From Anaerolineales bacterium (lineage in GTDB: Bacteria > Chloroflexota > Anaerolineae > Anaerolineales > DRMV01): a stretch of DNA of 6,387 nt. Location: the NCBI GenBank assembly GCA_027044735.1, contig JALUBW010000016.1:1-6387 (forward strand), written 5' to 3'. Below, piece by piece: positions 1 through 6,387 of the stretch. The notes under the pieces were generated by a model, which had not been told where the DNA came from, searched no databases, and saw only the letters and a list, made by a program, of their open reading frames with translations. The position numbers were made by a program, and so were the translations under genes. How positions within the stretch are numbered: position 1 is the stretch's first letter; each line of letters opens with the position of its first letter.

Positions 1-77
1 CGCCAAGGTTAACGCAGAGACGCAAAGGAAGTGCAAAGGCGCAAAGAGAAAATTTCTGTGTTTTCTGTGGTTTTTCT
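1..77. repeat. Degenerate CGCAAAG / CTGTG dispersed-type repeat downstream of the PSP1 gene
   Basis: No gene is visible here. Bases 11-46 hold degenerate units of the CGCAAAG type (around 14, 21, 33 and 40). They are followed at 50-75 by an A/T-rich stretch with two CTGTG units. The 17 bases at 50-66 occur again, inverted, at 6072-6088 upstream of nuoB. I recall similar CGCAAAG and CTGTG phrases as intergenic repeats in several bacterial phyla, but cannot confirm copy number. No convincing hairpin-plus-T-run terminator is visible after the PSP1 stop. Confidence 0.5.
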
Positions 78-935
78 TCAATCCGTGGATACTGCCTCGG
101 CGCGGCGGCGGGCTTCCGCCTCGTTCCACGGCTCTAACTCGTCGCGGCGGAATTCCTGCACGCCCCCCTCGTCCAAAAGCACCAGCACCGTTTGCTTCAA
201 GGGATAAAGGTCAACCACTTTCCCCTCGCCGCGCGGCGTCATCACCCGCTTTTTGCGCTTGGGCAATGTCTTGGCGGCTTCGGCGTACTGTTCGTACTCA
301 TACACCAAACAGCACCTCAGCCGCCCGCACATGCCCGTAATTTCCGAAGGGGTGAGCGAAACGCCCTGCACCTTCGCCATCTTGATTGAAACCGGCGCGA
401 AATCGGTCAAAAAGCGCGCACAGCACCGCTCCTCCATGCCGCAAGCGCCCATGCCGGGGAGCAAACGGGCGACATCGCGCGGCCCGAGCCTGCGAAATTC
501 CACCTGCTTGCGGGGGAACTTGCGGGCAAGGGACTGGTGCAAAGGGCGGACATCGGTCTTGGTGCTTCCCTCCGCGCCGTAAAGCACGGTGAGAAAGCGC
601 TCATCAAATGAAATTTCGGCTTCTACCACCTTGAGGCCTTCATAGCCCAACTCGCGCGCCTTCTGACGGGCGAAAAGCAAAGCCTCCAACTCGCGCCGGC
701 GGAGCAAACGGCGCAAAGTCAGGTCGCGGCCGGTCGCTTTGCGGATCACGGCGCGCCAGCCGCCCTCAGGCGGATCGGGCGGGTCGGGCACAAGTTTCAC
801 CACCTCGCCGATTTGCGTCCCGCGGCGGCTGGGCGCAATCACAAATTCGCCCACGCCAACCGCAGGACAGCAACCGGCGTCGTAGTAGTAAACTTTGCCG
901 ACCGCGCGAAAGCGAATTCCAACAACGGTGCTCAT
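78..935 (-). CDS. PSP1 domain protein, RicT/YaaT family
   Basis: This 285-residue protein starts MSTVVGIRFR and matches the opening of the PSP1/RicT (YaaT) family, where an N-terminal VVGVRF..GK.YYFD segment leads into the fold. The family signature is at about 161-211: GMGACG, then CC at 171-172, then PVSIKMAK (181-188), then MCGRLRCCLVYE (202-213). Cysteines 165, 171, 172, 203, 208 and 209 fit the cluster region; C22 and C23 are extra. In Bacillus, RicT forms a [4Fe-4S]-binding complex with RicA and RicF that promotes RNase Y-dependent mRNA processing; transfer of that role here is inference. The spacing C165-x5-CC is one residue longer than the C-x4-CC I remember. ATG at 933-935 is chosen because the family begins at this point. 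It lies 6 bases after the mrp stop, so the two are probably co-transcribed. A GGAG lies 15 bases upstream, too far to be a strong ribosome site, so translational coupling is likely. The tail after residue 230 is basic, then acidic, and unremarkable. Confidence 0.9.
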   Translation of the reverse strand: MSTVVGIRFRAVGKVYYYDAGCCPAVGVGEFVIAPSRRGTQIGEVVKLVPDPPDPPEGGWRAVIRKATGRDLTLRRLLRRRELEALLFARQKARELGYEGLKVVEAEISFDERFLTVLYGAEGSTKTDVRPLHQSLARKFPRKQVEFRRLGPRDVARLLPGMGACGMEERCCARFLTDFAPVSIKMAKVQGVSLTPSEITGMCGRLRCCLVYEYEQYAEAAKTLPKRKKRVMTPRGEGKVVDLYPLKQTVLVLLDEGGVQEFRRDELEPWNEAEARRRAEAVSTD

Positions 936-941
936 TGAGCG

Positions 942-2021
942 CTACTTTATCTCCAATTGAATTGAAGATGGGCTCTTGCCCTGCAAGGCGTTAATGCTGA
1001 GTTGAGAAGCCAATTGCTCGGCAATCTCAATGAATGCCTTTGCCACTGCCGATTCTGGGTCGGATACCACAATCGGCACGCCCTCGTCACTGCCTTCGCG
1101 CACCTTCGGGTCAATCGGGATTGAACCAAGGAAAGGCACGCCGGCGTGCTCAGCAAGCGCTTTGCCACCGCCGCTGCCGAAAATGTCCATGATTGTGCCG
1201 TCGGGCAGTTCAAGGTAACTCATGTTTTCAATCACGCCCAGCACCGGCACCTGCAATTTTTGGAACATTTCCAAGCCGCGGCTGGCATCATCCAGCGAAA
1301 CCTTTTGCGGCAGGGTAACGATAACGCCGCCGGAAAGGGAAAGGCTTTGGGCAAGGCTGAGCGGCGCATCGCCCGTGCCGGGGGGCAGGTCAACAATCAT
1401 GTAGTCCAATTCGCCCCAGTCCACATCGCTGAGGAACTGGCGAATGGCAGAATGAAGCATCGGCCCGCGCCAAATCAGCGCTTGGCCGGGCTTCACGAGA
1501 AAGCCAATTGACATGAGTTTGACGCCGTAAGCCATTGCGGGTTGAATGCGGCCGTCGCGTGCAGGCGGAAGGTGGCGCACGCCCATCATGGTCGGCACGT
1601 TGGGGCCGTAAATATCGGCGTCAATCAGGCCAACGCGTGCACCTGCCTGCGCCAGCGCAACTGCTACATTGACGGCAACGGTGCTCTTGCCTACGCCGCC
1701 CTTGCCCGAACCAATTGCAATCGCGTTACGGACGGGCAATTTCAGCAAACCGCGGGCGCGCCCATCTGCCGGAACTTCGGCGTCCATCTTCACATCCACC
1801 GACTCAACGCCGGGAATGGCTTGGACGGCCGCGCGGGCATCTGCCTCCATCTTGGATTTGAGCGGGCAGGCTGGCGTGGTCAGCACAATCGTAAAACTAA
1901 CCTTGCCGCCGTCTATTTTCAAGTCGCGGATCATCCCCAGCGAAACCAAATCTTGCTTCAAATCGGGGTCTTCAACCTTGCTCAACGCCGCAAGGACGGC
2001 ATCTTTTGTAACTTGGCTCAT
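942..2021 (-). CDS. mrp: Mrp/ApbC/Ind1-family P-loop ATPase (Fe-S cluster carrier type), lacking the CxxC pair
   Basis: This 359-residue cytoplasmic protein has an N-terminal MIP18/DUF59 domain (about 5-80, with TTPACPL around C52) followed by an Mrp ATPase domain. The deviant Walker A motif GSGKGGVGKST is at 104-114, LIDADIYGPNVPTMMG at 132-147, and the switch/Walker B region VDLPPGTGD at 210-218. Family members bind and transfer Fe-S clusters; the mitochondrial member Ind1/NUBPL serves complex I, which fits the nuo genes nearby. Most Mrp/ApbC proteins have CPxC shortly after ENMSY. Here ENMSY (265-269) is followed by LELPDGTIMDIFG with no cysteine, and C52 is the only cysteine in the protein. 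Cluster binding at the usual dimer site is therefore doubtful. ATG at 2019-2021 has GAGG six bases upstream. A perfect TATAAT lies at 2054-2059, so this gene probably begins a two-gene unit with the PSP1 gene. Confidence 0.94.
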   Translation of the reverse strand: MSQVTKDAVLAALSKVEDPDLKQDLVSLGMIRDLKIDGGKVSFTIVLTTPACPLKSKMEADARAAVQAIPGVESVDVKMDAEVPADGRARGLLKLPVRNAIAIGSGKGGVGKSTVAVNVAVALAQAGARVGLIDADIYGPNVPTMMGVRHLPPARDGRIQPAMAYGVKLMSIGFLVKPGQALIWRGPMLHSAIRQFLSDVDWGELDYMIVDLPPGTGDAPLSLAQSLSLSGGVIVTLPQKVSLDDASRGLEMFQKLQVPVLGVIENMSYLELPDGTIMDIFGSGGGKALAEHAGVPFLGSIPIDPKVREGSDEGVPIVVSDPESAVAKAFIEIAEQLASQLSINALQGKSPSSIQLEIK

Positions 2022-2053
2022 AGCACACCTCTTTTGTGGATAAGAATAGTAAC

Positions 2054-2059
2054 ATTATA
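2054..2059 (-). promoter_or_regulatory. Predicted -10 box of the mrp promoter
   Basis: The minus strand reads TATAAT here, a perfect sigma-70 type -10 hexamer. It is 32 bases before the mrp start, which would give a leader of roughly 25 bases. The matching -35 position (about 2077-2082) reads AAAGTG, a poor match, so strength is uncertain. The box lies 30 bases from the target duplication of the MITE-like element, which therefore changed the DNA just upstream of this promoter. Confidence 0.55.
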
Positions 2060-2089
2060 ACGTTGTTTAGAAAAATCACTTTCGTTTCT

Positions 2090-2097
2090 GTCCGAGA
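2090..2097. repeat. Left copy of 8-base target site duplication
   Basis: GTCCGAGA lies directly against the left end of the element at 2098-2286. The identical eight bases, in the same orientation, follow its right end at 2287-2294. This is the pattern left by a staggered-cut transposition event. Confidence 0.85.
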
Positions 2098-2286
2098 GGG
2101 AGCACTAAAGATGTGTGGAAACAGTGCTCACAAGTGTAGAAGCCTTATCCAGCCCTCACCCCACTTTGGCTCGCTGCGCTCGCCTTTTCTCTCCTCTCCC
2201 ACTGGGAGAGGAGAGAAAGCCGCCGTTAGGCGGCTTGAGGGGTGAGGGCGAAGCGAGGCGTTTCTCAACAACCTTTTAGTGCTCCC
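2098..2286. mobile_element. MITE-like element, 189 bases, with terminal inverted repeats and 8-base target duplication
   Basis: The element begins GGGAGCACTAAAG at 2098 and ends CTTTTAGTGCTCCC at 2286, so the outer 12 bases (GGGAGCACTAAA) are perfect terminal inverted repeats. Both ends abut a perfect direct repeat, GTCCGAGA. It is too short to encode a transposase and contains no credible gene. Inside are nested palindromes: CCCTCACCCC at 2153-2162 with its complement at 2239-2248, a 15-base stem at 2186-2218, and a GCCGCC hairpin at 2219-2234. A full-length relative elsewhere must have supplied transposase. An 8-base duplication occurs in families such as ISL3, IS1595, IS256 and ISAs1, but I cannot assign one from the ends alone. 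The interior resembles CCCTCACCCC / CTCTCCC intergenic palindromes that I remember from many genomes. The element interrupts the 3' end of the gene at 2276-2596. Confidence 0.85.
2186..2218. repeat. Perfect 15-base hairpin inside the MITE-like element
   Basis: TTTCTCTCCTCTCCC at 2186-2200 is fully complementary to 2204-2218 around a three-base ACT loop. On the minus strand it is preceded by a GCCGCC-TAAC-GGCGGC hairpin (2219-2234) that runs into TTTCTCTCC. That arrangement could reduce read-through from the upstream gene toward mrp, but there is no true uridine run. Confidence 0.7.
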
Positions 2287-2596
2287 GTCCGAGAAACTGC
2301 TCCACTTCCTCACATGCTTCTCGGTGCATTTGTAGCAACTCATCCTCATCGGCGCGCAGGCGGGTCAAAGCCTTGCGGGCGCAAACCTCACACCCGTGAA
2401 ACGCCCGCTGGCTCTCTATGGAACAGGTGTTGCAGCGAACAATGCGGCTCATCATCAACACAAAGCCCAAGCGCTCAACAGAATCGGCCGGTTGCGCCAG
2501 CACCCGTTCCACCAGCCGCCGCCACTTTTCACCTCGCAGTTCGCGCAGAGAAGAAATTGCCCGCGAGGGGAAAAGCAATTCTATCTGCTCATACAT
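2276..2596 (-). CDS. Hypothetical four-cysteine protein (CxxC-x10-CxxC), 3' end replaced by mobile element
   Basis: I do not recognise this 106-residue protein by name. It starts MYEQIELLFP and looks mostly helical. Segments EKWRRLVERVLAQ (23-35) and ADEDELLQMHREACEEVEQFL (82-102) are charged helices around a compact centre with C55-x2-C58 and C69-x2-C72, a spacing typical of a zinc or Fe-S site. A fifth cysteine is C95. There is no signal peptide or membrane span. ATG at 2594-2596 is chosen. A TTG at 2669-2671 would add 25 residues, but it lies in the loop of a strong hairpin with no ribosome site. The chosen start has only a weak GGTG four bases upstream. The last codons come from the inserted element: GRE-H then TAA at 2276-2278 read into its terminal repeat. 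Without the element the reading would end GQKRK then TGA at 2076-2078. It could be read through from nuoI or be separate; no clear -10 box is visible. Confidence 0.72.
   Translation of the reverse strand: MYEQIELLFPSRAISSLRELRGEKWRRLVERVLAQPADSVERLGFVLMMSRIVRCNTCSIESQRAFHGCEVCARKALTRLRADEDELLQMHREACEEVEQFLGREH
2287..2294. repeat. Right copy of 8-base target site duplication
   Basis: GTCCGAGA directly follows the right end of the element and is identical to 2090-2097. On the minus strand it encodes part of the last original residues (F-L-G) of the interrupted four-cysteine protein, so the insertion took place inside that coding sequence. Confidence 0.85.
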
Positions 2597-2656
2597 GGCA
2601 CACCCGCCATCCAGCGCCGTGAACGGACGCCAAAGCCAGCCCCCTCCTTCGCTCAG

Positions 2657-2681
2657 TTCAGGGGCGGACAACGCCCCTGAA
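2657..2681. repeat. Perfect 10-base hairpin, GC-rich
   Basis: TTCAGGGGCG at 2657-2666 pairs with CGCCCCTGAA at 2672-2681 around a GACAA loop. It forms part of the left arm of the larger inverted repeat. No run of T follows on either strand, so it is not a classical terminator by itself. It overlaps the alternative TTG start of the four-cysteine gene. Confidence 0.8.
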
Positions 2682-2701
2682 GAGAAGAATAAAGAAGAAG
2701 T

Positions 2702-2742
2702 TATGTGTCATTTTGGCAGCGAGGCCACCAAAATGACACATA
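2702..2742 (-). terminator. Possible bidirectional terminator after nuoI
   Basis: A perfect 15-base stem, TATGTGTCATTTTGG with its complement at 2728-2742, encloses an 11-base loop. It lies 114 bases past the nuoI stop. On the minus strand the stem is followed by a pyrimidine-rich stretch (ACTTCTTCTTTATTC), and on the plus strand by TTTTCCTTCTTTTCC. The stem is A/T-rich and the T runs are interrupted, so this is a candidate rather than a clear rho-independent terminator. It could equally be the core of a palindromic repeat. Confidence 0.45.
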
Positions 2743-2855
2743 TTTTCCTTCTTTTCCTCTCCAAGAGGCGGGCAGAACAAGGGGATGTTCGGCCCCTGTC
2801 CGCCTTTGAAATTTGCTCAGAGGGGGCTGGCTCAAAAAGCGAGGAACTCCACCGC

Positions 2856-3521
2856 CTAAGATTTGTCTTCTTTCTTTGGCGGAGCGGCTTTCTTACGCGC
2901 CGCCATGCGCTTAGCCCGCGCTTCTGCCGCTTTGCGCTTGGCTTCCTCCGCCTGCCGCTTTGCCTCTTCCTCACGGGCGTAGTTCAGCGGGCGGATTTGC
3001 GCGTAGTACGAAGCAGGCTTGAGCAGCCGCTCTTTGTTGAGGATGTTATCCCTGTGGCGGTCATAGGTAGCCAGTTCGTAGTCATGGTCCATCTTGATTG
3101 AATCAAACGGGCAGTATTCCGCACACAGGCCGCAGTTCATGCACATATCAATGTCAATGTAAAACTCTTCCGAGTGCGGAATGGGGCGCCCAGTCTTGGG
3201 ATTGGTAGCGCGCTTGATCCAAATGCACTGAGCGGGGCAAACCTTAGAGCAGATGCCGCAAGCAGTGCAGCGGTCTTTGCGCTCACCGTTGGGGCCCTCG
3301 TCGTACACCAAAAACGGCACGAAGCGAAATTCCTCGGGCACGGGCAATTTCTCGTCCGGATACTGCACCGTGAAGATGCCTTTCACCTCTGCGCTTTGGC
3401 GGTAACGAATGCCCTCTTCGGTGTAATAGCGCTTTTTGCCGCGCTTGAAATCGTCAATGTAAGTGTCAAGCATGCGCTTGAAAGTTACGGCTAAGCCTTT
3501 GAGAATACCGGTTCCGTCCAT
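2856..3521 (-). CDS. nuoI: NADH-quinone oxidoreductase subunit I (two [4Fe-4S] ferredoxin-like)
   Basis: This 221-residue subunit of complex I carries clusters N6a and N6b, which pass electrons toward NuoB. Two classic motifs are visible: C85-TACGICSKVC95-P and C127-MNCGLCAEYC137-P, each CxxCxxCxxxC followed by proline. An amphipathic N-terminal stretch (about 1-25) precedes YRQSAEVKGIF, which matches the NuoI region before the first cluster. After about residue 180 there is a 40-residue Lys/Ala/Glu-rich tail (REEEAKRQAEEAKRKAAEAR and on). It is predicted helical, probably a coiled coil, and longer than the roughly 180-residue Escherichia coli protein. The ATG at 3519-3521 has GGAG seven bases upstream and lies 12 bases after the nuoCD stop, so it is the last gene of the nuoB-nuoCD-nuoI unit. 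The gene ends in TAG at 2856-2858 and is followed by the large inverted repeat. Confidence 0.96.
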   Translation of the reverse strand: MDGTGILKGLAVTFKRMLDTYIDDFKRGKKRYYTEEGIRYRQSAEVKGIFTVQYPDEKLPVPEEFRFVPFLVYDEGPNGERKDRCTACGICSKVCPAQCIWIKRATNPKTGRPIPHSEEFYIDIDMCMNCGLCAEYCPFDSIKMDHDYELATYDRHRDNILNKERLLKPASYYAQIRPLNYAREEEAKRQAEEAKRKAAEARAKRMAARKKAAPPKKEDKS

Positions 3522-3533
3522 TGGTTCACTCCG

Positions 3534-5276
<1,743 letters not shown>

Positions 5277-5284
5277 CGGAATCA

Positions 5285-5288
5285 CTCC
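5285..5288 (-). promoter_or_regulatory. Ribosome binding site deciding the nuoCD start
   Basis: The minus strand reads GGAG here, eight bases before the ATG at 5276. The in-frame GTG at 5285 shares a base with this site and so cannot use it, which favours the shorter 580-residue protein. Confidence 0.7.
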
Positions 5289-5290
5289 AC

Positions 5291-5956
5291 TTACGCAGAC
5301 TGCGCGGATTCGGCGGCTGTAGCGGCTTGGGCTTCGGCTTCAGCCTTTTTGAGGGTGTATTCGCGGATTTTTTCGTAATCGCGCGGGTCCATAATGTCGG
5401 GCCCAAGCACGGGAATCGGGATTTCCTTCCCCGCGTTGCTGTACACTTCTTTGATGGATTGCTTATCCACCTTTTGCTGAAGTTTCATCAAGCCGTAAAT
5501 CAAAGCCTGCGGGGTGGGCGGACAACCGGGGATGTAAACGTCCACCGGCAGGTACTTATCAATGCCCGAAACCACGTTGTAGCCCTCTTTGAACGGGCCG
5601 CCACCCGAGGCGCAAGCGCCCATCGCCACCACATACTTCGGGTCAGCCATTTGGTTGTAAAGGCGGACCACTTGCGGCAGCATTTTCTTGGTTACTGTGC
5701 CGGCCACAATCATCACGTCTGCCTGACGGGGGCTGGAGCGCATAACCTCCATGCCGAAGCGGGCAAAGTCAAAGCGCGCCGCCGCCGTACAGATCATCTC
5801 AATAGCGCAGCATGCCAGCCCAAACATCATCGGCCAGAGGGAATTCCGCCGCCCCCAGTTGTAAATGCGGTCAAGCGTGGTGATGGCGACCGTCCCCTGC
5901 AGTTCTTCGGGAATTTTGTCCTTGTATTCTGGGGAGTTCAGGTCATCGGTGCTCAT
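5291..5956 (-). CDS. nuoB: NADH-quinone oxidoreductase subunit B (cluster N2)
   Basis: This 221-residue complex I subunit binds the terminal cluster N2 that reduces quinone together with NuoD. The four expected ligands are all present: tandem C49-C50 in [10 protein letters not shown]115 in [10 protein letters not shown] and C145 in PGCPPTP. The order and spacing match the family throughout. The C-terminal 20 residues form an Ala/Glu-rich tail ([19 protein letters not shown]), probably disordered or helical. The frame stays open upstream to 6022, but ATG at 5954-5956 (MSTDDLN) is preferred because AAGGAG at 5966-5971 is nine bases before it. The ATG at 5963-5965 directly abuts that site, leaving no spacing. 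nuoB begins the unit nuoB-nuoCD-nuoI; nuoA is not adjacent upstream. The leader (5957-6126) holds repeats and no clear -35/-10 pair. Confidence 0.97.
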   Translation of the reverse strand: MSTDDLNSPEYKDKIPEELQGTVAITTLDRIYNWGRRNSLWPMMFGLACCAIEMICTAAARFDFARFGMEVMRSSPRQADVMIVAGTVTKKMLPQVVRLYNQMADPKYVVAMGACASGGGPFKEGYNVVSGIDKYLPVDVYIPGCPPTPQALIYGLMKLQQKVDKQSIKEVYSNAGKEIPIPVLGPDIMDPRDYEKIREYTLKKAEAEAQAATAAESAQSA

Positions 5957-5965
5957 GTTCACCAT

Positions 5966-5971
5966 CTCCTT
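5966..5971 (-). promoter_or_regulatory. Ribosome binding site deciding the nuoB start
   Basis: AAGGAG on the minus strand, nine bases before the ATG at 5956 and zero bases before the in-frame ATG at 5965. This is the strongest ribosome site in the window and selects the 221-residue form. Confidence 0.75.
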
Positions 5972-6043
5972 TGGATGTGATTGCCAACCTTGCAACCCTG
6001 ACGGGCAGGGTAAATGCCACAATTAACTTCTCAGCCTTGAGAG

Positions 6044-6088
6044 AAAAAACACAGATTTCACAGATTAGTAAAGAAAACACAGAAATTT
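6044..6088. repeat. ACACAGA-type A/T-rich repeat in the nuoB leader
   Basis: CACAGATTT (6050-6058) and CACAGATTA (6059-6067) are tandem nine-base units, followed by a related CACAGAAAT at 6078-6086. Bases 6072-6088 are the exact inverse complement of 50-66 at the left edge. The stretch lies between iscX and nuoB, where the nuoB promoter should be. A minus-strand TAATCT (6062-6067) falls in it, but I see no good -35. A small hairpin, ACCCTG/CAGGGT at 5995-6011, is also in the leader. Confidence 0.5.
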
Positions 6089-6126
6089 GCTTTGCATTCT
6101 TTACGATGAACAGATGTATGCGCTAA

Positions 6127-6345
6127 CTAACTCACCACCAACCTGTCAAGCCACTCACGGTAAATATCCATCAAAATTTCATCGTTCGCCAAAGCGGGGT
6201 CATCATCAAAATTGGGGAGCGCAATAACCCAGCGGTAAATTTGTTCTAACGACACCTCTGCCAAATCCCGCAAAGGGTGGCGTTCTTGTAGCGCATCAAC
6301 AATCGCGTATGTCGCTTCCCAAGTCAGAGGCTCAATTTCCGACAT
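6127..6345 (-). CDS. iscX: IscX-family Fe-S assembly protein
   Basis: This 72-residue acidic protein matches IscX (YfhJ, DUF528) over its full length. The LTWE opening (7-10) corresponds to LKWTD in Escherichia coli, followed by an I..AL...P..D helix and then the hallmark L-x2-FDDDP (43-50), N54, IL and WLD (65-67). In Escherichia coli, IscX binds the cysteine desulfurase IscS and ferrous iron through its acidic face, and tunes cluster assembly in a frataxin-like way. The length is near the usual 66 residues, with a short extra N-terminus. ATG at 6343-6345 has GGAG six bases upstream. It is 170 bases upstream of nuoB on the same strand, so it may be the first gene of that transcript or a separate unit. 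No iscS or iscU is visible in this window. Confidence 0.92.
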   Translation of the reverse strand: MSEIEPLTWEATYAIVDALQERHPLRDLAEVSLEQIYRWVIALPNFDDDPALANDEILMDIYREWLDRLVVS

Positions 6346-6372
6346 TTTCCGCTCCGGCGTGGCACGATGAGC

Positions 6373-6378
6373 ATTATA
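6373..6378 (-). promoter_or_regulatory. Predicted -10 box of the iscX promoter
   Basis: The minus strand reads TATAAT 27 bases before the iscX start, giving an expected leader of about 20 bases with GGAG inside it. The -35 region would lie beyond the window edge and cannot be judged. Confidence 0.55.
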
Positions 6379-6387
6379 CCCTCTTTT

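Larger units (their letters stand above)
2634..2832. repeat. Large imperfect inverted repeat between nuoI and the four-cysteine gene
   Basis: The outer arms are AGCCAGCCCCCTC at 2634-2646 and its exact complement at 2820-2832. A second pair, GGCGGACA at 2663-2670 and TGTCCGCC at 2797-2804, keeps nearly the same spacing from them. The centre holds a 15-base perfect stem (2702-2716 with 2728-2742) flanked by purine-rich then pyrimidine-rich arms that also pair loosely. The right arm is about 22 bases longer than the left. The whole may be a decayed MITE or a transcription-ending structure after nuoI. CAA flanks both ends (2631-2633 and 2833-2835), a possible but weak 3-base duplication. No gene is visible in 2597-2855 otherwise. 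Confidence 0.65.

Noticed and set aside
1..77. CRISPR or tandem array at the left edge
   Set aside because: The CGCAAAG units are degenerate, closely packed and lack regular spacers.
1669..2043. Plus-strand open frames opposite mrp
   Set aside because: They are antisense to a gene with clear Walker A and DUF59 motifs and show no domain of their own.
2128..2349. 73-codon minus-strand frame containing SPLPVGEERKGERSEPKWGEGW
   Set aside because: This peptide comes from the palindromic interior of the MITE-like element. Such peptides are common false gene calls from this type of repeat.
2597..2671. TTG start at 2669-2671 extending the four-cysteine protein by 25 residues
   Set aside because: The start sits in the loop of a perfect hairpin, has no ribosome binding site, and the added residues are low-complexity sequence encoded by the inverted repeat.
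2418..3101. 227-codon open frame on the plus strand
   Set aside because: It runs through the four-cysteine gene, the large inverted repeat and the end of nuoI. The product is low in recognisable structure and its frame is explained by the opposite strand.
5957..6022. Longer NuoB starting MWHLPCPSG
   Set aside because: The extra residues do not resemble NuoB, and the AAGGAG site at 5966-5971 selects the ATG at 5956.

Overview
The window looks like chromosome from a bacterium of the Chloroflexota, probably an Anaerolineae-like lineage. This is an inference from protein style: NuoD carries GYLHRNHEK, which I remember from Chloroflexota, and an Mrp without a CxxC pair, a RicT-type PSP1 protein and IscX sit close together. 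No rRNA or other firm taxonomic marker is present. All six credible genes lie on the minus strand, so transcription runs from right to left.

Right part (6387 to 2856): iscX (6127-6345), a small iron-sulfur (Fe-S) assembly protein, has a perfect TATAAT box just inside the window edge. After a 170-base gap with A/T-rich ACACAGA-type repeats comes a tight operon, nuoB (5291-5956), a fused nuoCD (3534-5276) and nuoI (2856-3521), with gaps of 14 and 12 bases and a GGAG-type ribosome binding site before each start. These genes encode the hydrophilic module of respiratory complex I that passes electrons through clusters N6a, N6b and N2 to quinone. nuoA is not directly upstream of nuoB, and nuoH is absent between nuoCD and nuoI.

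Middle (2855 to 2022): a 200-base imperfect palindrome with strong hairpins (2634-2832) separates nuoI from an unrecognised 106-residue protein with a CxxC-x10-CxxC cysteine pattern (2276-2596). The 3' end of that gene is interrupted by a 189-base MITE-like element (2098-2286) with 12-base terminal inverted repeats and a perfect 8-base target duplication. The stop codon now used lies inside the element. Removing the element in silico restores a slightly different C-terminus with its own stop.

Left part (2021 to 78): mrp (942-2021), a P-loop ATPase of the Mrp/ApbC/Ind1 family, has its own TATAAT box and is followed 6 bases later by a PSP1/RicT-family gene (78-935). The left edge (1-77) carries a dispersed-type CGCAAAG / CTGTG repeat that partly matches the repeat upstream of nuoB.

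The common theme is iron-sulfur chemistry. Complex I subunits holding three [4Fe-4S] clusters are flanked by IscX, an Mrp/Ind1-type protein, a RicT-type protein and a small four-cysteine protein. I see no tRNA, rRNA, CRISPR array or intact transposase.
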